A DNA stretch of 64,000 bases, taken from the NCBI GenBank assembly GCA_041687015.1, contig JAWLCT010000002.1, positions 1 through 64,000 on the forward strand, given 5' to 3'. The notes beneath the pieces were generated by a model that saw only the letters and a list, made by a program, of their open reading frames with translations, ran no database searches and was not told where the DNA came from. The stretch's first letter is position 1. Each line of letters begins with the position of its first letter. The position numbers and the translations under genes were made by a program. Source of the stretch: JALOAT01 sp041687015. Its GTDB lineage: Bacteria > Pseudomonadota > Gammaproteobacteria > Thiohalomonadales > Thiohalomonadaceae. Positions 28,586-36,480 of this stretch are shown piece by piece.

Positions 28586-29683
28586 CTACCGCAAGCGCGG
28601 AACGGCTGTGAGGGCGGCTCGATACGCATCCGTAACGCGCTCCCATGTGAAGCGTGTGCGCAAACGTGCCTGGGCCTCGGCAGCGCGCGCCCGGCGCTCC
28701 GGCCCGTCCAGCTCCTCGGCCCAGACGACGGCCCGGGGGATGTCCTGTGCGGTGCGAAAGTATTGCGCCAGGTCGCCGGTCAGTTCGCGGGTCCCCGGGG
28801 TGTCGTAGGCGATGACGGGGCTGCCACAGCCAAGCGCGGCCAGCAGCGATGGACTGGGGCCACGGGTATTGCCATGGAAGTAGGCGCGTGCGTGATAGCG
28901 CAATGCCGTGCGTCGCCCGGGTTCCGACACCGCGCCGATGAAGCGGATGCGCGCCCCGGCAAAGCTGCGCAGCTGCATCTCATAGGTGCTGTCTTCCCCG
29001 ACATCGCCGACGATCACCAGCGGAAACGCCGAGTGTGCCGCGAGGAATCCCTCGATGATCTCGAGCACGTGGTTTTCGCGGAGCGGCCGACATACGGCCA
29101 GGTAATAGCAGCCCGGCGCGAGCTCCCAATCGGTAAGCGGGTCTGGATCGGCGTGCGAGACCACTTCGGCGCCATCGGGGATCACGAACGCGGCGGGCAA
29201 CCGGCCATGATGGGCCCGGAGCTGGTGCAATGTGGCCTCGGTGTCCGTCACGATGGCATCGGCGCTACGCATTGCAAAGAACTCGCCGGCGCGCGACAAC
29301 AGCCGGGTGCGGCCCGGTCGTTCGGCACCGCCCAGGCGGATCCAAAACGTGGTACCCGAAACTTTTGGCCAAAAGCCCAGCAGCGCGGCCCGGCTGCCGA
29401 ACAGGTACACCAAATCGAAGCCGCGCCCTGCGAGAACAAGCGACAGCACGTCAGCCATCGAGGATCCGAGCCAGCGCGGGACGGGCACGCAAACACGCTG
29501 CACCCCGGGGCAAGGGGGTCCATCTTTCTCCGCGCGCCACTTCGGGCAGAAGACACTGACCCGGTGGCCAGCCTCGGCCAGTCTGGATCCGAGTTCCTCC
29601 GCCACCGCGTCGGTGCCGTCGAACCATGCAGCGCCTCGGCTTGCGACGATGGCAATGGACAAGCCGGAATCGACGCGCACCAT
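28586..29683 (-). CDS. Glycosyltransferase, GT4-like (GT-B fold)
   Basis: About 365 residues. The N-terminal half carries AIVASRGAAWFDGTDAVAEELGSRLAEAGHRVSVF, as in family-4 transferases of the DUF1972/rhamnosyl type, and the C-terminal half has YFHGNTRGPSPSLLAALGCGSPVIAYDTPGTRELTG, where the nucleotide sugar binds. Start is uncertain: ATG 29683 sits very close behind AGGAG, and GTG 29680 is better spaced. Probably acts in surface polysaccharide or glycan assembly. The next gene upstream is a sulfotransferase, on the same strand 137 bases away. Confidence 0.8.
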   Translation of the reverse strand: MVRVDSGLSIAIVASRGAAWFDGTDAVAEELGSRLAEAGHRVSVFCPKWRAEKDGPPCPGVQRVCVPVPRWLGSSMADVLSLVLAGRGFDLVYLFGSRAALLGFWPKVSGTTFWIRLGGAERPGRTRLLSRAGEFFAMRSADAIVTDTEATLHQLRAHHGRLPAAFVIPDGAEVVSHADPDPLTDWELAPGCYYLAVCRPLRENHVLEIIEGFLAAHSAFPLVIVGDVGEDSTYEMQLRSFAGARIRFIGAVSEPGRRTALRYHARAYFHGNTRGPSPSLLAALGCGSPVIAYDTPGTRELTGDLAQYFRTAQDIPRAVVWAEELDGPERRARAAEAQARLRTRFTWERVTDAYRAALTAVPRLR

Positions 29684-29820
29684 GCTCCTCTTGTTCGCTG
29701 CAGGCAAACGGCCGGGCTGCCACCTGGAGGGTTCTTTGACGCGCGCCCGAAGCCATTACCGGAACACCGCGTCAGCGTGCCTACAAAAAATGTAGTCGGC
29801 GAAAGCGCGCACCGGCGCGT

Positions 29821-30678
29821 TCAACGGCGCCAGCTTGAAAGGTCACGGCGGAGCATCTGCTCCAGCTCAGACGTGAAGGGGTCGTAGAAGGCAAGCAGCC
29901 TTCTGCGCGTAGCGGCCGACAGGGGCGGCACCGGCGTTTCGCCAACGCCGTGGTCAACCAAGCAAGCCCGGGCACGCTGCACCATGGAACGCCATGTGGC
30001 AGGACGTTCCCGCTTGGTCACATCGGCTGTCGCGGCCGGCAACCCGAACAACGCAGCCAGGTCCGCGCCGATTCGCTCCGCGTCCTGATACCACTCCGCT
30101 GTGAGGATCACGTGAACCTGGCACGCCCGAAAGCGTCGATACACCCGGGCGAGATGACGGCTGTACTTGCCCCCCCCAAGATAGTGGCGCGTTCGGTCCC
30201 GCCCTGTCTGCTCTGCAGCGATTGCGGCTTCGAAGCACGGTATAGCCTCGCGCCGCGCCCGGCGCGCGGCCCAAAAGGCCGCCCACGCCCGCTCCACGGG
30301 ATGCCTCAACATCACGACCAGCTGCACGGCCGGATTGTGCTCTGCGAGACGATCGAGCGCGGCAGGACAGTCGAGCATGGCGTCACAATGCGCCAGCAAT
30401 ACCGCACCATCCGCACCCCCATAGTAGCGGCGGAACGCCCGCATGTAGCCGTCGTCATGTTCTATCCCGCAGGTGAAGTAGGTCATTTGTTCCGCACGGT
30501 GCAACCGAAAACCGGGATGGGCCGCGAGGTGCCGAACCAGTGCGGTGGTTCCCGCCTGCTCTGCCCCAATCACCGCCAGTTCAACGGGCGGGAGGCGCGA
30601 GCCGGAGGTCGGCGCGTCGAGACGGAGCGGCTTCGTCCTGCTGCGCCCCTGTGCACGCAAAAACGCCATCAGCGGCAT
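29821..30678 (-). CDS. Sulfotransferase-family protein
   Basis: A 285-residue protein of the PAPS-dependent sulfotransferase fold. The 5'-phosphosulfate loop reads VIGAEQAGTTALVRHL and the 3'-phosphate motif VVMLRHPVERAWAAFW. In active heparan-type sulfotransferases the loop is usually GxxKxGTT; here the Lys position is Gln, which may mean altered activity. KYSRHLARVYRRF and the downstream ILTAEWYQD fit the family. It neighbours a glycosyltransferase on the same strand, so sulfation of a surface sugar is the most natural guess. Confidence 0.75.
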   Translation of the reverse strand: MPLMAFLRAQGRSRTKPLRLDAPTSGSRLPPVELAVIGAEQAGTTALVRHLAAHPGFRLHRAEQMTYFTCGIEHDDGYMRAFRRYYGGADGAVLLAHCDAMLDCPAALDRLAEHNPAVQLVVMLRHPVERAWAAFWAARRARREAIPCFEAAIAAEQTGRDRTRHYLGGGKYSRHLARVYRRFRACQVHVILTAEWYQDAERIGADLAALFGLPAATADVTKRERPATWRSMVQRARACLVDHGVGETPVPPLSAATRRRLLAFYDPFTSELEQMLRRDLSSWRR

Positions 30679-30783
30679 TCCGCGTGATCGCCGACGTGAT
30701 CGGATAGGCGCTCGTGCACGCGAATGGCCATAAGCGCTCCTGCCGCAGGCTTCGATGCAATTTCACGTAGAGCGTGGAAAAAC

Positions 30784-31521
30784 CTAGTCGAACCCGTGAG
30801 CGCACGCCAGCACGGCTCGACTCGGTCCGTAGTGAATGTTCATGGCCAGCCCATGCGCGTCCAACGCCGGCTGCGGCGGCAAACGGACGACACATGCCTT
30901 GGCGGCCACGGCAAGCACCAGGGCATCGAGAATGTCATCGATCGCGACGGCGGTGGGGCACTGAGCGCGCGTGGTCACAATCAGTTCGTCGACCGGACAG
31001 TGCGGTCGAAGCAAGGCAAGTCGCGCCGCCACCCCGGCTCGCGAATGCTTGGAGGGTGCGACGGGTGCGCCGTTCAGGGCCATGAAACAGAGTTCCGGAT
31101 GGGCCTCCAGGAAGCACAAGGCTGAATCCTCCCGCAGTAACGTGTCGAGTTCTCGTATCTTCGGCAGCAGGTTGAAGCTCTGGCGCGAGAGACGGCGACC
31201 GAGCGCATGCTGATTCTCTTGGCATGCGTGCGTGTAGTCGCGCGCGTACACGGCCGCACGACAAGGCACTGAAAACACCGTGCATGCGCGTTTACCGAGC
31301 AAGCGGCGCGCCATCGCGTCGCAAGCGCGGGGGGTGGTGTCGGGCAGACCGATGGGCATATCGATGAGCGCGCGCGTCGCACCGGCAAACTGGTTTGAAA
31401 GAATGCGCAAGTCGCTGAACAACTGAACCCGCCAGGCGCCCTCACGGCGGCACCATGCGGCCAGCCAGCCGCCGCGGCATCCGTCGATACCGATGGCGTT
31501 CACATGGGGTGATCTGTGCAT
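30784..31521 (-). CDS. DUF429 protein (RNase H-like fold)
   Basis: A 245-residue protein of the DUF429 family, predicted RNase H-like nucleases of unknown substrate. Seen are GIDGCRGGWLAAWC near the N-terminus, LIDMPIGLPD, the EAHPELCFMALNG stretch and AIDDILDALVLAVAA at the C-terminus, with acidic residues placed as in RNase H folds. ATG 31521 gives the family start; the frame stays open further upstream without homology. It is divergent from an endonuclease gene across a 100-bp spacer. Confidence 0.8.
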   Translation of the reverse strand: MHRSPHVNAIGIDGCRGGWLAAWCRREGAWRVQLFSDLRILSNQFAGATRALIDMPIGLPDTTPRACDAMARRLLGKRACTVFSVPCRAAVYARDYTHACQENQHALGRRLSRQSFNLLPKIRELDTLLREDSALCFLEAHPELCFMALNGAPVAPSKHSRAGVAARLALLRPHCPVDELIVTTRAQCPTAVAIDDILDALVLAVAAKACVVRLPPQPALDAHGLAMNIHYGPSRAVLACAHGFD

Positions 31522-31548
31522 GGTTCCGCTTTCACGACAGCGCGGCGC

Positions 31549-31596
31549 GAGTATAGAAATCGGTCCCGGGCTGAGGCAAACCGGGTCAGTTATAAT
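31549..31596. promoter_or_regulatory. Predicted divergent promoter region (DUF429 gene / endonuclease gene)
   Basis: On the plus strand a perfect TATAAT (31591-31596) lies 26 bases before the endonuclease ATG, with no good -35 hexamer. On the minus strand TATACT (31549-31554) precedes the DUF429 gene, with TTGCCT 19 bases away. The two promoters overlap face to face. Confidence 0.4.
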
Positions 31597-31622
31597 CGCG
31601 TCCTTGCTCACAGGGACCCCCC

Positions 31623-32453
31623 ATGTCACGCCGCCGTTCACGCCGCTTCCGTACGCCCCGCCTCGCCTGGTGGATCACCGCCTTGCTGTTGATGGTCGGG
31701 TTTGGTCTCGACTATGTGCACGAAGTGAACACGGCACGGCCTGCCATGACCTGGATGGGCATGCCGCAATCACAAGGAGGCGCTTTCACATGGACGCGCG
31801 TCTTCCGCAACCCGGGTTTCATGCTGGGTTGGTCGGATTTGCGCGGCAATGCCTTGTGGGTGACCTATCGGCTCACGGCCACACCCACCGATGGCCGCGG
31901 CTTGCGTCGGCCCGAGCGCTTCAGCGCAGATTGGCGTGCTTTCGGGCTAGTCGATCATGACAGCTACACGCGAAGCGGGTACGACCGTGGTCACCTGGCG
32001 CCGAACCATGCCATTGCGCGGCTGTACGGACGTGACGCGCAATTGGCCACCTTCCGCATGACCAATATCTCGCCGCAGCGCAGCGACCTCAACCAGCGCG
32101 TTTGGCAGCGTCTGGAGCAATACGAATTCGATCAACTCACCGCCCGTTATGGCGAAGTGTGGGTGACTACCGGCCCCGTATTCACGGGCGCCCGCGAACG
32201 CTTGCGCAGCGAACCATTGGTGGAAATACCGGATGCATTCTATAAGCTTTACGCACTCACGTACGCCGATGGCACCCCGCGCCTGTATGCCTTTCTCGTC
32301 CCGCAAACCGTCCGCGGCCACGAACCGCTCGCACGCTTCGTCGTGAGCGTCGATCACATCGAGGCCCTGACCGGCCTCGACTTCTTTCATGCTCTGGAAG
32401 ACCCGCTGGAAGATCGCCTGGAAGCCGCCGGGCTGATACCGCCCGGCATTTGA
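31623..32453 (+). CDS. Membrane-anchored DNA/RNA non-specific endonuclease
   Basis: A 276-residue nuclease of the NUC1 beta-beta-alpha-metal family. The catalytic DRGH motif is in SGYDRGHLAPNHAI, followed by the Asn/metal region MTNISPQRSDLNQRVWQRLE and VTTGPVF. An N-terminal segment of basic residues and one hydrophobic helix (LAWWITALLLMVGFGL) makes it a periplasmic protein, anchored or secreted; typical roles are nutrient nucleic-acid breakdown or defence against incoming DNA. AGGGA lies seven bases before the ATG. Confidence 0.88.
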   Translation: MSRRRSRRFRTPRLAWWITALLLMVGFGLDYVHEVNTARPAMTWMGMPQSQGGAFTWTRVFRNPGFMLGWSDLRGNALWVTYRLTATPTDGRGLRRPERFSADWRAFGLVDHDSYTRSGYDRGHLAPNHAIARLYGRDAQLATFRMTNISPQRSDLNQRVWQRLEQYEFDQLTARYGEVWVTTGPVFTGARERLRSEPLVEIPDAFYKLYALTYADGTPRLYAFLVPQTVRGHEPLARFVVSVDHIEALTGLDFFHALEDPLEDRLEAAGLIPPGI

Positions 32454-32461
32454 TTCGGTTT

Positions 32462-32575
32462 CAACGCGGAGGGCGCGGAGGATCGGAACGCGTCGTTACT
32501 CGGCGGCCCGGCAACGCTGACAGGAGAACCTCTGTGCGGCTGCGATCGAAAACACACATTTCTGCATCCTCCGCG
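32462..32575. repeat. Periodic-arm inverted repeat A
   Basis: Between two convergent genes. The left side holds two units of ACGCGGAGG (AACGCGGAGGGCGCGGAGGAT, last 10 bases at 32474-32483), and CGCGGAGGAT is matched exactly by its complement ATCCTCCGCG at 32566-32575. Weakest and shortest of the arm-matched set. Confidence 0.5.
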
Positions 32576-32598
32576 TTTGTGCGGTCAACGCCACCCAC

Positions 32599-33237
32599 TC
32601 AATCCAGCACGCCCACTGGGCAAGTCACGCCTGTGCCGCCGTGGCCGCAGTAGCCGCCCGGGTTCTTGGCCAGGTATTGCTGGTGGTAGTCCTCGGCGTA
32701 ATAGAACTCGGGCGCGTCACGGATCTCGGTGGTGACGGGGCCGAAGCCGGCAGCGTGCAGGCGTTTCTCGTAGGCGATTCGTGAGGCCAGCGCGGCCTGC
32801 TTCTGCGCATCACCGTAGGTGTAAACGGCCGAACGGTACTGTGTGCCCACATCCGCCCCCTGGCGCATGCCCTGGGTGGGGTCGTGGCCTTCCCAGAAGG
32901 CTTTCAGGAGTTCCTCGTAGCTGATCGCGCCCGGATCGAACACCACACGTACGACCTCGGTGTGGCCGGTCATGCCCGTGCAGACTTCGCGGTAGGTCGG
33001 ATTGGGCGTGTAACCGCCCGCATAGCCCACCATGGTGGAATACACGCCCGGGAGTTCCCAGAAGCGTTTCTCCGCTCCCCAGAAGCAACCCATGCCGAAC
33101 ACGGCCATGGCCATGCCATCGGGAAACGGCGGCACGATGCGGTGCCCGTTCACGTGATGGGTCTCAGGCACCTGCATGGGCGTGCTACGTCCCGGCAGAG
33201 CCTCTTCCGGGCGGGGCATGCGTTGCTTGGAGAACAT
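32599..33237 (-). CDS. msrA: Peptide-methionine (S)-S-oxide reductase
   Basis: Repairs oxidised methionine. The catalytic Cys51 is in FGMGCFWGAEKRFWELPGV and recycling cysteines 197 and 206 are in GGYCGHGGTGVTCPVG. ATG 33237 (MFSKQRMPRPEEALPGR) matches the family N-terminus and gives 212 residues, the same as E. coli MsrA; earlier in-frame codons are without homology. AAGG lies eight bases upstream. Confidence 0.95.
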   Translation of the reverse strand: MFSKQRMPRPEEALPGRSTPMQVPETHHVNGHRIVPPFPDGMAMAVFGMGCFWGAEKRFWELPGVYSTMVGYAGGYTPNPTYREVCTGMTGHTEVVRVVFDPGAISYEELLKAFWEGHDPTQGMRQGADVGTQYRSAVYTYGDAQKQAALASRIAYEKRLHAAGFGPVTTEIRDAPEFYYAEDYHQQYLAKNPGGYCGHGGTGVTCPVGVLD

Positions 33238-33338
33238 ATGCGGACCTTCCCATATGCGGCGCATGGCCGCCATCTGACCCTTGGAGCACAGCGGGCGCAG
33301 CCCGCCCCATGCGCCGATCAAGCGCGTTACGACTCTTA

Positions 33339-33635
33339 TCAAAGTTTAGTGCGCACGCTCTCGACCTTCTGTTCCAGCGTCTGGTCCTTGTCGGTGCGCG
33401 TACCCGCGTAGATCACCGTGGAAATGCGCGGGGCGCCCATGGCATGGACCCGCTCGTGGCAGGCCTTGATAGCCGCGAACACCGCATCCCATTCCCCTTC
33501 CACATTGGTGCCGTTGGCGTGCAGCTCGTACTTCACGCCCGCGGCCTCCAGCACCCGCTCGCACTCCGCCACGTACTCGGACACGGACACGCCCACACCC
33601 ATGGGTACCACGGAAAAACTCAGTAGAACCTTCAT
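33339..33635 (-). CDS. MTH1187-type thiamine-binding protein (DUF77)
   Basis: A 98-residue ferredoxin-like fold protein of the YqgV/MTH1187 family, members of which bind thiamine. Seen are MKVLLSFSVVPMGVGVSVSEYV, YELHANGTNVEGEWDAVF and a central VHAMGAPRISTVIYAGTRTDK, all family marks. AAGGAG is five bases before ATG 33635; in-frame codons upstream belong to repeat sequence. Role in the cell uncertain. Confidence 0.85.
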   Translation of the reverse strand: MKVLLSFSVVPMGVGVSVSEYVAECERVLEAAGVKYELHANGTNVEGEWDAVFAAIKACHERVHAMGAPRISTVIYAGTRTDKDQTLEQKVESVRTKL

Positions 33636-33658
33636 CGGAACTCCTTTTGGAAAGCAGA

Positions 33659-33910
33659 AACCACGGAGGCCACGGAGGGCCACGGAGATCAAAGCGGTTG
33701 TGACCTGTTACTTCATCATAAACAGCCTGCTACACCAACAACGGTTCTTATCTCGCCAAGACGCGAAGAGCGCGGAGAACAAAATGAAACAACGCTTCCT
33801 ATTCCCCCCTCATCCTTGGCGTTCTTCGCGTCTTGGCGAGAGTCACGGATCCGGCATCATTATCCATTCCCGGCGGAATACCTTTTCTTCCCTCCGTGGC
33901 CTCCGCGGTT
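33659..33910. repeat. Periodic-arm inverted repeat B, outer pair
   Basis: The left arm (33659-33688) is three tandem CCACGGAGG(C/G) units; the right arm 33890-33910 is its complement, matching 20 of 21 bases against AACCACGGAGGCCACGGAGG. It encloses a second, unrelated inverted repeat. No gene was found inside. Confidence 0.75.
33751..33841. repeat. Inverted repeat B, inner pair
   Basis: TCTCGCCAAGACGCGAAGA (33751-33769) is matched perfectly by its 19-base complement at 33823-33841. The loop side continues with further periodic units (GCGCGGAGAACAAAATG and CTTGGCGTTC). It is nested inside repeat pair B. Confidence 0.8.
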
Positions 33911-33916
33911 CGCTTT

Positions 33917-35026
33917 TTACGCCTTCACCACGATGCGTTCCAAGAGCGCCAGGGTTTCCACATGGTAGGTCTGGGGGAAGAAGTCGTAGGGGGAGAGGCG
34001 GACCACCTTGAATCCGGCGGATTCGAGCGCACTTAGATCGCGGCGCAAGGTGCCGGCGCTGCACGAGAGATAAGCGAGGCGCCGCGGCCGCAGTTCATTG
34101 GCGATCCATGCGAGCACCGGGGATTCCATGCCGGTGCGCGGGGGATTGGCGTAGACGAAGCTGTCGCCGTTGCCGTGTGCAGCGGCCCAGACGCGCAGCT
34201 GCGGCAGGCGTGTTTTGCAGGTGCCGCGCAACAGGGTCGCGCCGGGCGCGTTGTGCGCTGCGCAGGCGAGCGCCTCGCCGCCCAGCTCCACGCCCACGCA
34301 GTCCGCACTGCGCGCCTGCCAACGCCGTAACGTGCTGCCGACGCCGCAATAGAGATCCATCACGGCGTCACCGGCCTTCGGCGCGAGCCACGCTTCGGCT
34401 TCGTCGAGGGCCAAATGGTGCAGACGCGGAATGAGTTGTTGGAACGCGGCCGGGCCGTAGCGCAGGCCATCATCATCCCTCGACGTTGGCTCGCCAAAAG
34501 CGAGCTGCCAGGTGTTCTTGGCAAACACGCGCCGACCCACGCCGCCGTGCCAGTGCAGCCACACGCCTTCGATGCCGATGGCCTGCAACGCTTCGCGGAC
34601 TGCAGGTGTGAGCCAACCCAGCGGCGGCGACGTGCGGGACTTGAGCACCAGGGTGAGCTGCGCGCCCGATTGCACGTGGTAATGCAGGGGAAACACGTCC
34701 GCCGGCGGCAACACGGGCGCGAGCAGCGCAATGGCGGCATTCACGCGTTCCGAATGCACCGGGCACGCGGGAATAGCCAGCACCTCGTCACGCACCCTGA
34801 GGCCGAATTGCCAGCGCGCACCGTCCCAGGCCGTGGCGAGACATACCTTGTCGCGGTAATGCCGGCACTCGTGTTCCAGCGGCGCTTGCAGCTCTGCCAG
34901 CCGCTCCACCCAGGGCGCCAGTGCCCGCGCCAGCCAGCCCTGCTTCTGCGCCGCACTCGCCGCCGCATCCAGATGACGATGCGCACACCCGCGACAGCGC
35001 GGTTCACAGCCTTCGTGCAGGTTCAT
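33917..35026 (-). CDS. TrmA/RlmC/RlmD-type RNA 5-methyluridine methyltransferase
   Basis: A 369-residue SAM-dependent enzyme of the uracil-5-methyltransferase group. The N-terminus has an iron-sulfur type motif CEPRCRGCAH; the SAM site is VMDLYCGVGSTLRRW; FVYANPPRTGM and the catalytic region AYLSCSAGTLRRDL follow. The family usually shows SCNPATLARD there, so this is a divergent member (the nucleophile Cys is kept). Which RNA uracil it methylates is not clear. ATG 35026 begins just after repeat C; no Shine-Dalgarno sequence was seen. Confidence 0.8.
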   Translation of the reverse strand: MNLHEGCEPRCRGCAHRHLDAAASAAQKQGWLARALAPWVERLAELQAPLEHECRHYRDKVCLATAWDGARWQFGLRVRDEVLAIPACPVHSERVNAAIALLAPVLPPADVFPLHYHVQSGAQLTLVLKSRTSPPLGWLTPAVREALQAIGIEGVWLHWHGGVGRRVFAKNTWQLAFGEPTSRDDDGLRYGPAAFQQLIPRLHHLALDEAEAWLAPKAGDAVMDLYCGVGSTLRRWQARSADCVGVELGGEALACAAHNAPGATLLRGTCKTRLPQLRVWAAAHGNGDSFVYANPPRTGMESPVLAWIANELRPRRLAYLSCSAGTLRRDLSALESAGFKVVRLSPYDFFPQTYHVETLALLERIVVKA

Positions 35027-35040
35027 CAGAGGAAGAGGAT

Positions 35041-35141
35041 TAACGTAAAGACGCCAAGGCCGCAAAGAACGCAAAGGTGACCAAAATGTTACCTTATCAA
35101 TTCCTTCTTTGCGCCCTTCGCGCCCTCTGCGCCTTTGCGTT
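35041..35141. repeat. Periodic-arm inverted repeat C
   Basis: Left arm AACGTAAAGACGCCAAGG..CGCAAAGAACGCAAAGG and right arm CTTCTTTGCGCCCTTCGCG..TGCGCCTTTGCGTT are imperfect complements built from about nine-base ACGCAAAGG units. The spacer between the RNA methyltransferase and PRMT-like genes is almost wholly this element. Confidence 0.65.
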
Positions 35142-35159
35142 GAGCTGTTTTCCCCGACG

Positions 35160-36091
35160 TCAGCCGAGATAGCCCTTCCGGATATCGTAAGCCTGCGTGC
35201 GCGTTTCGCCGCCGGACTTGTGGTTGACCTGCCAGCGCACGTTCACGCCCACCTCGTAGCGCGTATCGGAATGCAGGCGCAACATCACTTCGTCGCCGGG
35301 CGTGACCTCCAGCGGATGCTGCAAAGGCAGATACAACTGCTCCCAGTGGGTGCGGGGCGCGTCGGGTGCTGTGGCAAGATGCACGCCCTCCACCAGTTCG
35401 CATTCCCACCACAGCGCGAAGCCGTAAATGGTTTCCTGCTTTTCCGCCGTCCAGCGCACCTCGCCCTGACGCACGCTCTTGTTCTTGCGGCCCAGCTCGA
35501 CGTTGTCCCACGACTGAACGGCATCGGGCGCATCGAGCAGATCGGACGGCAGGATGCTGCGCACGTACATGTTGTGGAAGGTCATCTCCTTCGCGGGCCC
35601 GAAGTCGAGGCCCAGGTCCGTTTCGTCCCACACGATGAGTTCACGGTGGAAGCGATCGTTCACCACGGGCGCGACCAGTTGCGTGATGCGCCGCGGGATC
35701 ACGATGCCGCCGGGTTTCAGGAAGCGCAGGGCATCGTTGAGGGTCTCGATGATGTTCTCTTCGTAGGCGAAGTTGCCCAGGGTCTCCGAGACGATCACGT
35801 CCACCGGTTCGAGGTCGAGGATGTTGGTGGAATGATCGTGGTAGAAGTGGCAGTTGCGGACCTTGTTGAGCCTGGCCAGCTTCACCGCCAGTTCCATTAC
35901 ATCCGCCTGCTCGAACAGATGCACCGCCCGCGCCCCCAGCCGGCTCGCCAGGAACCCGAGCACCCCCGTCCCCGACCCGATATCCGCCACAGTGGTCTTC
36001 CCCGCCACCACCACCTGCTTCAACGCCTCATGAAAGGCCTCGTTGCGCACCCGATCGGCGAGCATGGTGCGGTGGTAATCGATGAGCATCG
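35160..36091 (-). CDS. PRMT-like class I SAM methyltransferase, 5' end lost in a gap
   Basis: At least 310 residues are visible, from a Met in the gap edge. The SAM-binding loop is VADIGSGTGVLGFLASRLGA, followed by acidic VHLFEQADVMELA. The stretch VDVIVSETLGNFAYEENIIE corresponds to the SE-x-x-G-x-x-x-x-x-E double-E loop of protein arginine methyltransferases, and the rest is beta-rich, like the PRMT barrel. Bacterial members of this fold are little studied; the substrate could be protein arginine or another guanidine compound. The N-terminus (YHRTMLADRVRNEAF) fits the usual PRMT lead-in, so only a small part may be missing. Confidence 0.8.
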
Positions 36092-36191
36092 NNNNNNNNN
36101 NNNNNNNNNNNNNNNNNNNNNNNNNNNNNNNNNNNNNNNNNNNNNNNNNNNNNNNNNNNNNNNNNNNNNNNNNNNNNNNNNNNNNNNNNNN
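36092..36191. other. Assembly gap, 100 N
   Basis: Exactly 100 N, a conventional scaffold gap of unknown true length. It joins the 5' side of the PRMT-like gene to the middle of the thioesterase gene. No reading frame should be carried across it. Confidence 0.98.
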
Positions 36192-36310
36192 GGATATTCC
36201 AGGCTCGCGGTAATCCACGCGTACTCGTCAATCCACTTCAGCAGATTCCCGCCGAAGAGATAGCCGTAGTGATTCAGGTGTTCAGGCAGTACGAGTTTGT
36301 AACTTTCCAT
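36192..36310 (-). CDS. Acyl-CoA thioesterase (hotdog fold), 3' part lost in gap
   Basis: The first 39 residues only. YGYLFGGNLLKWIDEYAWITASLEY matches the start of YciA-like acyl-CoA hydrolases, in which the Asp/Asn of the hotdog helix is catalytic (GG-x-LLKWIDE-x-A). ATG 36310 precedes MESYKLVLPEHLNHYG. The rest of the gene is hidden by the assembly gap. Confidence 0.75.
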
Positions 36311-36333
36311 GGCGCTCTGTCGTGAAAAGAATC

Positions 36334-36466
36334 AACCACGGGGGACACGGGGAACACGGGAAACCATTGGTTCACGTGGAGTGATGTGATCACCTTACTC
36401 GCGAGCCGCGAAGAGCATTTAACCCCCCCTGGCCTTTTCCCCGTGTTCCCCGTGTCCCCCGTGGTT
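36334..36466. repeat. Periodic-arm inverted repeat D
   Basis: Between hemE and the thioesterase gene. Left arm 36334-36363 is AACCACGGGGGACACGGGGAACACGGGAAA in tandem nine-base units; right arm 36435-36466 is its complement with 27 exact bases. The clearest copy of the set. Confidence 0.9.
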
Positions 36467-36480
36467 AATGCCTTTTTTCT

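Noticed and set aside
35109..36263. Frames that cross the 100-N gap as one protein
   Set aside because: The N run has no known length, so any frame across it is meaningless; motifs show two different genes.
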